Positions 51,267 to 60,578 of a DNA stretch of 64,000 bases are shown here, piece after piece. The stretch is from Pseudomonadota bacterium. GTDB lineage: Bacteria > Pseudomonadota > Gammaproteobacteria > Burkholderiales > Burkholderiaceae_B. The notes beneath the pieces were generated by a model. The model worked only from the letters and a program-made list of their open reading frames with translations, was not told the origin of the DNA and made no database searches. The DNA is taken from positions 62,001 through 126,000 of the forward strand of contig JAFAEO010000027.1 of the NCBI GenBank assembly GCA_023423975.1. Reading direction: 5' to 3'. Each line of letters starts with the position of its first letter. The stretch's first letter is position 1. The translations under genes were made by a program, and so were the position numbers.

Positions 51267-54200
51267 ATGTCAAATTTTTTCATTAACCGGCCAATTTTTG
51301 CCTGGGTTATTGCGATTATCATATTCTTTGCGGGTGTCGTTTCCATCCCCAATATGGCAATTTCGCAGTACCCTGAAGTGGCACCGCCGACCATCACCGT
51401 ACGTGCTACATACCCTGGTGCAGGCGCCGAAGAGGTCGCCCGCTCGGTTACCAGTTTGATCGAGAACGAGCTCAACGGTGCCCAGGGCATGCTGTACTAT
51501 GCCTCTACCAGCGATTCATACGGTGCCGCCAAAATCGACGTGACTTTTGAACCGGGCACCGACCCGGATCTTGCCCAGGTGGACGTCCAGAACCGTATTT
51601 CCAGCGTAAACTCCAAGCTGCCTCAGGCGGTGACTCAACAGGGTATTACATTCTCCAAGAGTACGGCGGGGTTCCTGATGATCGTGACCCTGACCTCTAC
51701 CGACGGCTCGCTCGATGATGCCGGCCTGGGCGACTACATCACGCGCAATATCCAGAACTCGGTCTCCCGGATCAAGGGTGTGGGGGAATTCCAGCTGTTT
51801 GCCTCGCCACGCGCCATGCGTATTTGGGTAGATTCGGCAAAAATGACTTCGTTTGGCCTGACCACCAGCGATATCAAGACCGCCCTGCAAACACAGAATG
51901 CGCAAATTACCGGCGGCACCCTGGGGTCGCCGCCAACGCCGGATGACCAGACCACCAGTGCGACGGTAATCGTCAATGGCCAGCTTAGCACTGTCAAGGA
52001 GTTCGGCGATATTGTTTTGCGCGCCACAACAGGCGGCTCTACCGTCCGACTGCGCGATGTTGCCCGTATTGAAGTGGGTGCCGATTCCTATCAGTTTGGA
52101 TCACGCCTGAACGGCAAAACGGCAGCTGCATTCGCCGTCTCGCTGGCACCCAACGCCAATGCGCTGGAAACCTCGAACCTGGTCCAGGCCGAGATGGAAA
52201 ATCTGGCCCAGTATTTCCCTGACAATATTGAATACAAGGTTCCCTACAACACGGCTCCGTATGTCGATGCGTCTATCACCCAGGTGGTGCACACCTTGGT
52301 TGAGGCCATGCTGCTGGTGTTCGTGGTGATGTACCTGTTCCTGCAGAACATACGCTATACCTTGATACCGGCCATTGTGGTGCCGGTGGCGCTCATGGGC
52401 ACCATGGCTACCCTGTTGTATATGGGGTACTCCATCAATACGCTCACGATGTTTGCCATGGTTCTGGCCATTGGTATTCTGGTGGATGACGCCATCGTGG
52501 TGGTGGAGAACGTGGAACGGATTATGGCCGAAGAAGGGCTGCAGCCCAAGGAGGCCACGGTCAAGGCGATGCCGCAAATTTTCGGCGCGATTGTCGGTAT
52601 TACTTTGGTACTGATGGTCGTGTTCGCGCCCCTGTTCTTCATGAGCGGGTCTGCGGGCGTGATTTATCGCCAGTTCGCTGCCGCAATGATTATTTCTATC
52701 GGCTTTTCCGCATTCCTGGCGCTCACCTTTACACCAGCGATGTGCGCCACGCTGCTCAAGCCCGTGCCCAAGGGGCATCATGATAAAAAAGGGTTTTTCG
52801 GCTGGTTTAACCGGACGTTTGCCAAAATCACGAACAACTATACGGGTTTCGTGGGCAGCATGCTCAAACGCGGTGGACGCATGATGCTGATTTATCTGGG
52901 GTTGGTCATTCTGCTGGGCTTTCTGTATCTGCGTCTGCCCACTTCGTTCTTGCCGACCGAAGATCAAGGCTACGCCGTCACCAACATTGAGTTGCCGGCG
53001 GGTGTCTCAGCCAAGCGGACTGAAGAGGTCATCAAGCAGGTCGAGGAGTACTATGGGAAACAGCCTGAGGTGGAGAATATCATCACCGTGCAGGGTTTCA
53101 GTTTCAACGGTTCCGGTCTGAACTCGGCCATTGCCTTTACACCATTCAAGAAGTTCGATGAGCGCAAAGGGGAAGAGCACAACGCCATGTCGGTCGCAGG
53201 TCGCGCCACGGGGCAATTGCTTTTCGGAATTCCTGATGCCATGGTGCTGTCGATTGTGCCACCGTCCATCCCGTCGCTGGGTACGGCTACTGGTTTTGAC
53301 TTGCGCTTGCAGGATCGCGGTGGCATGGGGCAGACCCAATTGCGTGAAGCGGCCAACCAACTGATACAGCTGGCTGGCCAGAGCAAGATTCTGTCCCAGG
53401 TGCGTATTTCCGGTTTGGGCCCTGGTCCGCAGCTGAAAGTCACGGTTGACCGCGTCAAAGCCTATTCGCTGGGCGTGAATATGACCGAAGTAGGTAATGT
53501 CCTCTCGGGTACGATCGGTAACAGCTATCTGGGGCAATTCCCGAATCAGGGCTGGATGCAGAACGTGTGGATTCAGTCCGAAGCCGCGCAGCGGATGTCG
53601 CCTGAAGATATTCTCAAACTGCGGGTGCATAACACCAATGGCGAACTGGTCCCCATGTCTTCGTTCGTGACCCTTGACTGGGTACACGGCGAAACGCAGA
53701 TCCAGCGTTACAACAGCTATGATTCCATCACTATCCAGGGGCAGGCCAATGCCGGCTATGCCAACGGCGAGGCGATGGACGAGATTGTGAAACTGATTGG
53801 CCAATTGCCTGCGGGTATCGGCTATGAGTGGACTGGTCTGTCCTATCAGGAAGTGCAGGCAGGCAGTCAGGCCACGATTTTGCTTGCGCTCGCTTTTGCA
53901 GTGGTATTCCTGGTGCTGGCGGCGCTCTATGAAAGCTGGTGGATTCCATTATCGGCCGTTCTGATCGTACCGTTGGGTATGCTGGGCACGGTCGGTCTGG
54001 TTACCCTGGTGGGCATGTCAAATGACATTTACTTCCAGGTGGGGATGATTACCGTTATTGGTCTGTCCGCAAAGAACGCCATTCTGATTGTGGAATTTGC
54101 CAAAGACGCCTATGCTTCGGGCAAGGGCTTGATTGAGTCCACGCTTGAGGCGGCCAAACTGCGGTTCCGCCCAATTCTGATGACGTCGTTCGCATTTATC

Positions 54201-54518
54201 ATGGGCGTCATACCGCTTATGCTGGCCAATGCCGAAGGTGCGGCAAGCCAGCAGGCTGTGGGTTACGGGGTGTTTGGCGGTATGGTAGCGGCAACACCGT
54301 TTGCCGTGCTGTTCGTCCCAACGTTCTTCGTTGTGGTGATGACGTTCTTCAAAGTGAAACCACGGCTGTTGGGTCGTCAGGCTGATGAACACGAGAAAGC
54401 CACCGAAGCCGAAAAAGAATCTCAGCATATCTATACCGATGTGGCTGAGGCAGATGATATGACCGCCAGTGGCGACAGCAAACGTCAGGACGGATCACCT
54501 CCAAAAGGAAATGAGTAA
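51267..54518 (+). CDS. RND multidrug efflux transporter (AcrB/MexB type, HAE1)
   Basis: 1083 residues, the trimeric proton-driven pump. MSNFFINRPIFAWVIAIIIF is the HAE1 start. The proton-relay Asp pair is in GILVDDAIVVVENVERIM, near residue 408, and the Lys in GLSAKNAILIVEF, near 940. Two large periplasmic loops and 12 membrane segments are apparent. The C-terminal 45 residues are acidic and not conserved. It begins 11 bases after the adaptor gene and ends 2 bases before the channel gene. Substrates are likely diverse drugs, detergents or dyes. Confidence 0.96.
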   Translation: MSNFFINRPIFAWVIAIIIFFAGVVSIPNMAISQYPEVAPPTITVRATYPGAGAEEVARSVTSLIENELNGAQGMLYYASTSDSYGAAKIDVTFEPGTDPDLAQVDVQNRISSVNSKLPQAVTQQGITFSKSTAGFLMIVTLTSTDGSLDDAGLGDYITRNIQNSVSRIKGVGEFQLFASPRAMRIWVDSAKMTSFGLTTSDIKTALQTQNAQITGGTLGSPPTPDDQTTSATVIVNGQLSTVKEFGDIVLRATTGGSTVRLRDVARIEVGADSYQFGSRLNGKTAAAFAVSLAPNANALETSNLVQAEMENLAQYFPDNIEYKVPYNTAPYVDASITQVVHTLVEAMLLVFVVMYLFLQNIRYTLIPAIVVPVALMGTMATLLYMGYSINTLTMFAMVLAIGILVDDAIVVVENVERIMAEEGLQPKEATVKAMPQIFGAIVGITLVLMVVFAPLFFMSGSAGVIYRQFAAAMIISIGFSAFLALTFTPAMCATLLKPVPKGHHDKKGFFGWFNRTFAKITNNYTGFVGSMLKRGGRMMLIYLGLVILLGFLYLRLPTSFLPTEDQGYAVTNIELPAGVSAKRTEEVIKQVEEYYGKQPEVENIITVQGFSFNGSGLNSAIAFTPFKKFDERKGEEHNAMSVAGRATGQLLFGIPDAMVLSIVPPSIPSLGTATGFDLRLQDRGGMGQTQLREAANQLIQLAGQSKILSQVRISGLGPGPQLKVTVDRVKAYSLGVNMTEVGNVLSGTIGNSYLGQFPNQGWMQNVWIQSEAAQRMSPEDILKLRVHNTNGELVPMSSFVTLDWVHGETQIQRYNSYDSITIQGQANAGYANGEAMDEIVKLIGQLPAGIGYEWTGLSYQEVQAGSQATILLALAFAVVFLVLAALYESWWIPLSAVLIVPLGMLGTVGLVTLVGMSNDIYFQVGMITVIGLSAKNAILIVEFAKDAYASGKGLIESTLEAAKLRFRPILMTSFAFIMGVIPLMLANAEGAASQQAVGYGVFGGMVAATPFAVLFVPTFFVVVMTFFKVKPRLLGRQADEHEKATEAEKESQHIYTDVAEADDMTASGDSKRQDGSPPKGNE

Positions 54519-54520
54519 TC

Positions 54521-56029
54521 ATGCAAGGGTCACAACGTACATTGCCCCGTTTTTCCGCTGTTTTCATGGCCGTCCTGCTGGCTGGCTGCTCTTTGTCACC
54601 CGACTATACGCGGCCGGACGCACCGGTTCCGTCCACTTATCCGGGGCAAAACAACGCCAACCAGGCTACGGTTGCCGACTTGGGATGGGAGCAGTTTTTC
54701 CGTGAACCCCGTCTGAAGGCGCTGATTGGCCTGGCGCTGGAAAATAACCGCGATATGCGTATTGCGGTAAAACGGGTTGACGAGGCGCGTGCCCAATATG
54801 GCATTACGCGCAGCGACCAGTTCCCTCAAATTGGAGCGACGGCGCAGGAAACTGCCCAGCGCATGCCACCCAATATGCGTATGGCAGGTCCGGATAGCCC
54901 ATCGGTCACGCGCAGCTTTACGGCAGGTATCGGCATTACCGACTTTGAGCTGGATTTTTTCGGTAAACAACGCAATTTGTCCGAAGCCGCGTTTCAGTCC
55001 TATCTGGCGACTGTGGAAGGGCGCAAAACGGCACAGATCAATTTGATCGGGCAACTGGCCACTGCATACTACAATTTGCGTGCGGCACAACAGCAGAAAG
55101 AGCTGGTTGCCAAGACGCTTAAATCACGTCAGTCTACCTATGACCTGGTGCAGGCGCGTTTTCGCGGCGGCGTCGCATCAGCGCTGGATGTCAATCAGGC
55201 CAAGACCCTGCTGGATTCGGCCCGGGCAAGCTCGGCTGAACTGGATCGCAGTGAGCAACTGGCCAGAAATGCATTACAGTTGATTATCGGTGCGCCGGTT
55301 CCGGCCGACTTGCCAGCGGCCAGCCCGTTTGCCGGTGATGTATTGATGGCGAAAGTCCCTGCGGGACTGCCTTCCGATCTGCTGGTGCGTCGTCCGGACA
55401 TCATTGCGGCAGAGCACGAGTTGCTGGCTGCCAATGCCAATATTGGCGCAGCAAGAGCAGCCTTCTTCCCGAGCATTTCGCTGACCGGGCTGATCGGGTC
55501 GGCCAGTCTGGGCCTCAGTACACTATTTTCGGGTGGACAAGGGTCCTGGTCGTTCAATCCGGTTATTACGATGCCAATCTTTACGGCAGGACGGTTGCGC
55601 AACAATCTTGAACTGAGCGAAGTGCGCAAGGATATTGCGGTCGCACAGTACGAAAAATCGATTCAGACTGCATTTAAAGAAGTCTCCGACTCGCTGGCAG
55701 GGGAGGCAACCTACGGTGCCCAGTTGCAAGCACTCAGGGATCAGCAGAAATCTGCCTACGAATCACTCAATCTGTCGGATTTGCGTTACAGAAACGGTAT
55801 AGACAGTTTCCTTCAGGTTCAGACAGCGCAGATCAATCTGTTTACCGTGCAGCAAAGTTTTGTCCAGGTGGGGCTCGAATCCTTGCTGAACAAAGTTGAG
55901 CTGTACAAAGCCCTGGGTGGCGGCTGGAATCGCGATACCACGATGCGTCCGAATCCCGATGCGCCTGTTGCCAATCGCGTACCGGTGTCTGGCAACGCTA
56001 CACAAATCGCTCCGGCAACACCGCAATAA
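54521..56029 (+). CDS. RND efflux outer-membrane channel lipoprotein (OprM/NodT type)
   Basis: 502 residues. The signal peptide ends in LLAGC (Cys24), so the trimeric channel is lipidated. Family blocks: LSPDYTRPDAPVP, DLGWEQFFREPRLKALIGLALENNRDMRIAVKRVDEARAQYG, and the second repeat with LLVRRPDIIAAEHELLAANANIGAARAAFFPSISLTG. It completes the adaptor-pump-channel set. Its stop lies 13 bases before pdxJ on the same strand. Confidence 0.95.
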   Translation: MQGSQRTLPRFSAVFMAVLLAGCSLSPDYTRPDAPVPSTYPGQNNANQATVADLGWEQFFREPRLKALIGLALENNRDMRIAVKRVDEARAQYGITRSDQFPQIGATAQETAQRMPPNMRMAGPDSPSVTRSFTAGIGITDFELDFFGKQRNLSEAAFQSYLATVEGRKTAQINLIGQLATAYYNLRAAQQQKELVAKTLKSRQSTYDLVQARFRGGVASALDVNQAKTLLDSARASSAELDRSEQLARNALQLIIGAPVPADLPAASPFAGDVLMAKVPAGLPSDLLVRRPDIIAAEHELLAANANIGAARAAFFPSISLTGLIGSASLGLSTLFSGGQGSWSFNPVITMPIFTAGRLRNNLELSEVRKDIAVAQYEKSIQTAFKEVSDSLAGEATYGAQLQALRDQQKSAYESLNLSDLRYRNGIDSFLQVQTAQINLFTVQQSFVQVGLESLLNKVELYKALGGGWNRDTTMRPNPDAPVANRVPVSGNATQIAPATPQ

Positions 56030-56042
56030 CGCAGGATGTATC

Positions 56043-56756
56043 ATGATTGATCTGGGTGTAAATATTGATCATGTGGCCACGCTGCGTCAGCAGCGCGGTT
56101 GTGGCTATCCTGATCCGGTCCGTGCAGCGTTGCTGGCCGAGCAGGCGGGCGCTGACGCCATTACGCTGCATTTGCGCGAAGATCGCCGGCATATTCAGGA
56201 TAGCGATGTCCATGCCTTGCGGCCCTTGTTGAAAACGCGAATGAATCTGGAATGCGCTGTGACCGACGAAATGCTGGATATCGCCTGTCAGGTGCGTCCT
56301 CATGATGTTTGCCTGGTGCCAGAAAAGCGCCAGGAACTGACCACCGAAGGCGGGCTGGATGTGCAGTCCCACTTCGAATCGGTCAGTCAGGCCATCAGCA
56401 AGCTGCACGCCGCAGATGCACGGGTGTCGCTCTTTATCGATCCTGATCCTGAACAGATCCGCGCCGCCGTGCAGGCGGGCGCCGGCGTCATTGAGCTGCA
56501 TACGGGCAGCTACGCGCAAGCCACGGGCGAGGCACAGCAGCTTGAACTTGAACGCATCCGGCTGGCGATTGCTGAAGGGCTGCGCCAGGGATTGAAAGTG
56601 AATGCCGGTCATGGCCTGCATTACCAGAACGTCCAGGCCATTGTGGCGCTTGGTGGTATTTCTGAACTGAATATCGGCCATGCTATCGTCGCTCAGGCGA
56701 TATTTGACGGATGGGAAAAGGCGGTGCGTGATATGAAGGCGTTGCTACGCAATTAA
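56043..56756 (+). CDS. pdxJ: Pyridoxine 5'-phosphate synthase
   Basis: 237 residues. PdxJ condenses 1-deoxyxylulose-5-phosphate with 3-amino-2-oxopropyl phosphate in vitamin B6 synthesis. The TIM-barrel start MIDLGVNIDHVATLRQQRGCGYPDPV, HLREDRRHIQDSD, VPEKRQELTTEGGLDV and NAGHGLHYQNV with NIGHAIV are diagnostic. It starts 13 bases after the efflux channel gene with AGGA upstream, so it may be read from the efflux promoter; in many proteobacteria it sits with recO and acpS instead. Confidence 0.97.
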   Translation: MIDLGVNIDHVATLRQQRGCGYPDPVRAALLAEQAGADAITLHLREDRRHIQDSDVHALRPLLKTRMNLECAVTDEMLDIACQVRPHDVCLVPEKRQELTTEGGLDVQSHFESVSQAISKLHAADARVSLFIDPDPEQIRAAVQAGAGVIELHTGSYAQATGEAQQLELERIRLAIAEGLRQGLKVNAGHGLHYQNVQAIVALGGISELNIGHAIVAQAIFDGWEKAVRDMKALLRN

Positions 56757-56860
56757 GGCTGGCGAATCGTTCCAATGATCTTCCTTTACCAGCAGGGTCA
56801 TCGGCCCATTTGGTGAGCTGCTGCGCTATCATATTCGTATTGCAACTCAGGTAATTGTTC

Positions 56861-57442
56861 ATGACTCAACCCATTGATTTTTTGTTGTCCCGCAGTTCCA
56901 TGAAACTGGTTACGGCGCCTGCGCCCAATGATGATGATCTGGGCCGGATTCTGCAGGCTGCCATGGCAGCGCCTGACCACGGCAACCTTCAGCCCTGGCG
57001 ATTCAAGATTATTCGTGGCCCGGCCATCAGCAAGTTTGCCGATTTTTCCATCGGGCTGCGTCAGCAGAGCGACACGCCGTTCACGCCCGAAAAAGAAGCT
57101 GCCACCCGAGCCTGGCTCAGTGAAGTGCCCATGATTATCGCTGTCGCTTGCCATATCGATTATGGCAATACCGCCATCAGTGAGACCGAGCGAGTCCTGG
57201 CCACCGGCGCGGCTGTCACCAACATCCTGAATGCGGCTTATATGCTGGGTTATGGCGCATTCTGGAGCACAGGCATCGCCACCTACATTGATGAATTTCA
57301 GGCAGGACTGGGTTTTGATTCGCTTGACTATCGGTTCCTGGGCTTTATTGCCATTGGCACGCCCAGAATGCCCATCCCTCCTAAAAAACGGCCCGACCAC
57401 ACCAAGTTCATCGAAGAGTGGACTGAGCCGCTGGACGTCTGA
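56861..57442 (+). CDS. Nitroreductase family protein (YdjA-like)
   Basis: 193 residues. An FMN-dependent oxidoreductase of the nitroreductase superfamily: RSSMKLVTAPAP (phosphate-binding Arg/Ser), AAMAAPDHGNLQPWRF, GAAVTNILNAAYMLGYGAFWSTG and FIAIGTPRMP. The size and PDHG/QPW motif are closest to small YdjA-type enzymes. ATG 56861 is preferred over the TTG at 56855. Substrate unknown. It follows pdxJ by 104 bases and could be in the same transcript. Confidence 0.9.
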   Translation: MTQPIDFLLSRSSMKLVTAPAPNDDDLGRILQAAMAAPDHGNLQPWRFKIIRGPAISKFADFSIGLRQQSDTPFTPEKEAATRAWLSEVPMIIAVACHIDYGNTAISETERVLATGAAVTNILNAAYMLGYGAFWSTGIATYIDEFQAGLGFDSLDYRFLGFIAIGTPRMPIPPKKRPDHTKFIEEWTEPLDV

Positions 57443-57770
57443 ATCACCAGTCAGCGCTTTGACCAGTCCCATGTCCGACACGCCGGCATTTGCGCGACGC
57501 AGCGCCGCGTGCGGAACGCATCAGCAATCTCACTGGCGGCTAGCGTGTTCGAGACTACCAGTCCCATAGGAAAAAAAAGTGTTCGGAAGGCTTTTTCATC
57601 CCCCATTGTCTGCCATCACCAGCGATAGCGAAGGTGAAAATAACGCAGTGCGTACCCGCAAAGCGATTTTGTTACAACGAGTTTGCCTGTGATGCGCATA
57701 ATCCTTGCATCAACGATACGCACGGTCAACCGACAAGCAAGCGAAGTGCAATCGTAATAGAGGACTTTGT
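57443..57770. other. Intergenic region before chrA
   Basis: About 330 bases with no open frame I can support. It has a 6-base inverted repeat TGATGC/GCATCA (57690-57712) and two copies of CCAGTCCCAT near 57463 and 57558. No clear terminator follows the nitroreductase gene. Confidence 0.4.
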
Positions 57771-57791
57771 CATCATATTTGAATTATGATG
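57771..57791 (+). promoter_or_regulatory. Operator-like inverted repeat upstream of chrA
   Basis: CATCATA (57771-57777) and TATGATG (57785-57791) form a perfect 7-base inverted repeat with a 7-base spacer, 35 bases before the chrA start. This is a typical size for a dimeric repressor site. No chrB or other regulator gene is adjacent. Confidence 0.5.
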
Positions 57792-57825
57792 GCCGCTTTC
57801 GGTATTAAATCAAGAACGCGCCACC

Positions 57826-59037
57826 ATGAACGAGCATCAACCCCGAACCGATCAAGCTGCTGCGTGGCCTGTTTTTCTTATCTTTCTGCGCCTGGGCTTG
57901 ACTTCATTTGGCGGCCCGATTGCCCATCTGGGTTATTTTCACGAAGAGTTTGTGACGCGACGTCGCTGGCTGTCTGAACGCAGTTATGCCGATCTGGTCG
58001 CGCTATGCCAATTTCTGCCCGGACCGGCCAGCAGCCAGGTGGGCATTGCGCTGGGTCTGTCCAGAGCGGGGTATAGGGGCGCCGTGGCGGCATGGGCCGG
58101 TTTTACACTACCCTCGGCTATTGTTCTGATCCTATTTGCCTTGGGCATATCCAGTTATGCCGATGTCGTGTCTGTCGGTATATTGCAGGGCCTGAAGGTT
58201 GCGGCAGTCGCTGTTGTGGCGCAAGCCGTATGGGGTATGGCGCGAGCACTGTGTACCGATACCATGCGCGTTACCATGATGACCATCGCAGCCATTGCTG
58301 CGCTGCTGGCGCCACCTTTGTGGGGACAGGTGGGCATCATATTGATAGCTGCGCTGGCCGGGCTGTGGTTGTTCAAGCCGGCTCAGAACAGCACGCTGGA
58401 TGCATTACCGGTCGTGGTAAGCCGACGGACAGGCATCCTGTGTCTTGCGTTGTTTTTTGTTTTACTGGCCGGACTGCCTGTTGTAGCCCAACTTGTACAA
58501 AACCATATGATCGCCATGGTGGACGCTTTTTTCCGCGCCGGCTCCCTGGTCTTTGGCGGTGGCCACGTCGTTCTACCGCTGCTGCAGGCGCAGGTGGTTC
58601 CAACAGGCTGGGTTAGCAATGACGCCTTCCTGGCCGGCTATGGCGCTGCGCAGGCAGTACCTGGCCCATTGTTTACCTTTGCGGCCTTTCTTGGCGCTGC
58701 CATGAACACCGGTGCGGCTGCCTGGTTCACCGGGCTGATTTGCCTACTGGCAATTTTCACGCCATCTTTTCTTCTGGTAATTGGTGTTTTGCCGTTCTGG
58801 GAGCGATTGCGTCACCATCAACGTACCCGTGCCGCGCTGGCCGGCGTCAACGTTTCTGTCGTGGGTCTGCTGCTGGCCGCACTGTATCAGCCGGTATGGA
58901 CCAGTGCCATTGATCGCCCGCATGACTTCGGATTGGCGTTGATCGCACTGGTCGCATTGATGTTCTGGAAACTTCCAACATGGCTGGTCGTTATGTGCAG
59001 TGGTGTTGCGGGCTGGTTGCTCAGTATCGCAGCGTAA
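57826..59037 (+). CDS. chrA: Chromate transporter ChrA
   Basis: 403 residues, the long bidomain form with two CHR domains and about 10-12 hydrophobic segments. The N-terminal domain has the signature LGLTSFGGPIAHLGYFHEEFV and QFLPGPASSQVGIALG; the second has AGSLVFGGGHVVLPLL and GAAQAVPGPLFTFAAFLGA. Family members export chromate from the cytoplasm, though some paralogues act on sulfate or have unknown roles. Preceded by an operator-like repeat; no chrB regulator here. Confidence 0.94.
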   Translation: MNEHQPRTDQAAAWPVFLIFLRLGLTSFGGPIAHLGYFHEEFVTRRRWLSERSYADLVALCQFLPGPASSQVGIALGLSRAGYRGAVAAWAGFTLPSAIVLILFALGISSYADVVSVGILQGLKVAAVAVVAQAVWGMARALCTDTMRVTMMTIAAIAALLAPPLWGQVGIILIAALAGLWLFKPAQNSTLDALPVVVSRRTGILCLALFFVLLAGLPVVAQLVQNHMIAMVDAFFRAGSLVFGGGHVVLPLLQAQVVPTGWVSNDAFLAGYGAAQAVPGPLFTFAAFLGAAMNTGAAAWFTGLICLLAIFTPSFLLVIGVLPFWERLRHHQRTRAALAGVNVSVVGLLLAALYQPVWTSAIDRPHDFGLALIALVALMFWKLPTWLVVMCSGVAGWLLSIAA

Positions 59038-59281
59038 GGCGGGAACAAAGAAGCGCTGCAAAGCGTGCGGCAATGCCGCTGCGAGCCATGCATTGCCGCC
59101 TTTTACTGCTGCCTTGCGCTATCCAGCTTGCTGTTCTACGGTATACAGGTCGATGAAGCAGGGCGCTGCGATACGTATAGAACATGCGCAGCGCATTCAC
59201 AAAGCAATATCAGATACCCGTCAGATAATGCTCGCCTGATGCACGAAAGCAGCCAAAGCACTGCTTTGCATTCGATCTGAA

Positions 59282-59809
59282 TCAGGCTTTTGGCAAGTCG
59301 CTGGACGGGCCGGGCCGTCGCGTCGTTTGCGCATCAGGTTCGTGTTTCTGGTACTGGTCCGGTTCGGGTTCCTGCTCCGGTTCCATTTCCAGTTCTGCTT
59401 CTATGGAGGCAACGTCGCTGGCGGCCGTACGGTCGTTTTCCTCTTCACTGGCATTAGCAGTAGGCCTGGCCGAAGCCGTGACACTTTCATCGAGCGTGCT
59501 CGCCCGTTCTTCACGCAATACGAAGGAACGTACCAGCAAAATGGTACTGACCGGTGAGGTGATGAAAATAAAGATACCAATCAATATTTCGTGCAGGAAG
59601 GTACGATCCTTGAGGCTGAAAGTCAGCAGCAGGGAAGCCAGCAGCAGGGACCAGAGGGCTGTGGAGTAAATGATCGCTTGTATGTGGGTGCGGGGCAGAA
59701 AACTGCTGACACGCACCATGCCAATGCTGGCTATCAATACTAATAGCCCGCTGATTACGATCAACGCTGAAGCGGGAATCACAATCCAGGGAGACAGAGT
59801 ATCTATCAT
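59282..59809 (-). CDS. mrpG: Mrp-type cation/proton antiporter subunit G
   Basis: 175 residues, with three hydrophobic segments in the first 95 (IVIPASALIVISGLLVLIASIGMVRV; TALWSLLLASLLLTF; IFITSPVSTILLVRSF). The SIGMVR and FITSPVS motifs identify MnhG/PhaG/MrpG. The last 75 residues are an acidic Glu/Pro/Gln-rich tail not usual for the family. Last gene of the operon; overlaps mrpF by 4 bases (ATGA). A weak hairpin (AAAGCAG/CTGCTTT, 59246-59267) lies after its stop; the rest of the gap up to chrA is featureless. Confidence 0.9.
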   Translation of the reverse strand: MIDTLSPWIVIPASALIVISGLLVLIASIGMVRVSSFLPRTHIQAIIYSTALWSLLLASLLLTFSLKDRTFLHEILIGIFIFITSPVSTILLVRSFVLREERASTLDESVTASARPTANASEEENDRTAASDVASIEAELEMEPEQEPEPDQYQKHEPDAQTTRRPGPSSDLPKA

Positions 59810-60087
59810 GGCTCGATAACCTCGCCGCGTAGCAGAAAGCGAGCCATTGCCGCCGTGCTTAGAAATCCGAAAAGACTGACCAGCAGGGCGATATCAAAAT
59901 ACCACGATGTACGATACAGCATGCCCAGGGTCAGTGCGATCATCATCCCGATCAGATATAGGGCGTCGATACCCAACACCCGATCCTGAGGGGTCGGTCC
60001 GACAAACAGCGGGTGGCTCAGAATAACGCCTGCCAGTGCAAAACAGAATAAGGTGAAATAGCAGGACCAGATCAGAAGGGTTTCCAT
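59806..60087 (-). CDS. mrpF: Mrp-type cation/proton antiporter subunit F
   Basis: 93 residues with three membrane segments. The motif GPTPQDRVLGIDAL in the first loop is the MnhF/PhaF/MrpF signature. A small essential subunit of the multi-subunit antiporter in the inner membrane. It overlaps mrpE by one base (TAATG) and mrpG by four. Confidence 0.92.
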   Translation of the reverse strand: METLLIWSCYFTLFCFALAGVILSHPLFVGPTPQDRVLGIDALYLIGMMIALTLGMLYRTSWYFDIALLVSLFGFLSTAAMARFLLRGEVIEP

Positions 60088-60578
60088 TATTCAAAAATCT
60101 CCTTCAATGGTTTCTCATAGCGTTCAATAATGTAGGCCGCCCAGTCGCTCTCCTGGGGCAGGTCCAGAATATGCAATTGCACGTAATCTCCCGACTCAGG
60201 GAAGCCGGCCCAAAGCGTGCCCGGCGCATAGTTGATGATGGCCGCAAGAATTGCCAGCCCGTGTGGATCGCGTAGTGTCAGGGGGATAGAGACGAATCCC
60301 GGTTTGTACTTGATTTTCGGATAACCAAGGACGATTTTGACGGCGGCTATATTGGAACGAAACGTGTCTGCCAGCACTACACCGGTCAGTTTCAGTATCA
60401 CCCAAATGCGCCGTGGCCTGGCCAGAAATGGCCGTAGACGGCGTGACATCAGGACGATGACCACTGAGGCGACAAATGCAAAGGCCAGGGTGGCCGTGCT
60501 TACCGGCGAATCGGCCAGCAGCACCCAGATAGTTGCAAGAAACAGAGTCATGGGTACCCATGAAAACCAAGATTTCAT
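60087..60578 (-). CDS. mrpE: Mrp-type cation/proton antiporter subunit E
   Basis: 163 residues. Two hydrophobic segments at the N-terminus, then a cytoplasmic domain with PKIKYKPGFVSIPLTLRDPHGLAILAAIINYAPGTLW and LHILDLP, the MnhE/PhaE pattern. It overlaps mrpD by 4 bases. Confidence 0.92.
   Translation of the reverse strand: MKSWFSWVPMTLFLATIWVLLADSPVSTATLAFAFVASVVIVLMSRRLRPFLARPRRIWVILKLTGVVLADTFRSNIAAVKIVLGYPKIKYKPGFVSIPLTLRDPHGLAILAAIINYAPGTLWAGFPESGDYVQLHILDLPQESDWAAYIIERYEKPLKEIFE

Noticed and set aside
52101..52967. 288-codon minus-strand frame inside the RND pump gene
   Set aside because: Shadow of the pump gene; the His/Gln-rich translation is typical of antisense membrane-protein sequence.
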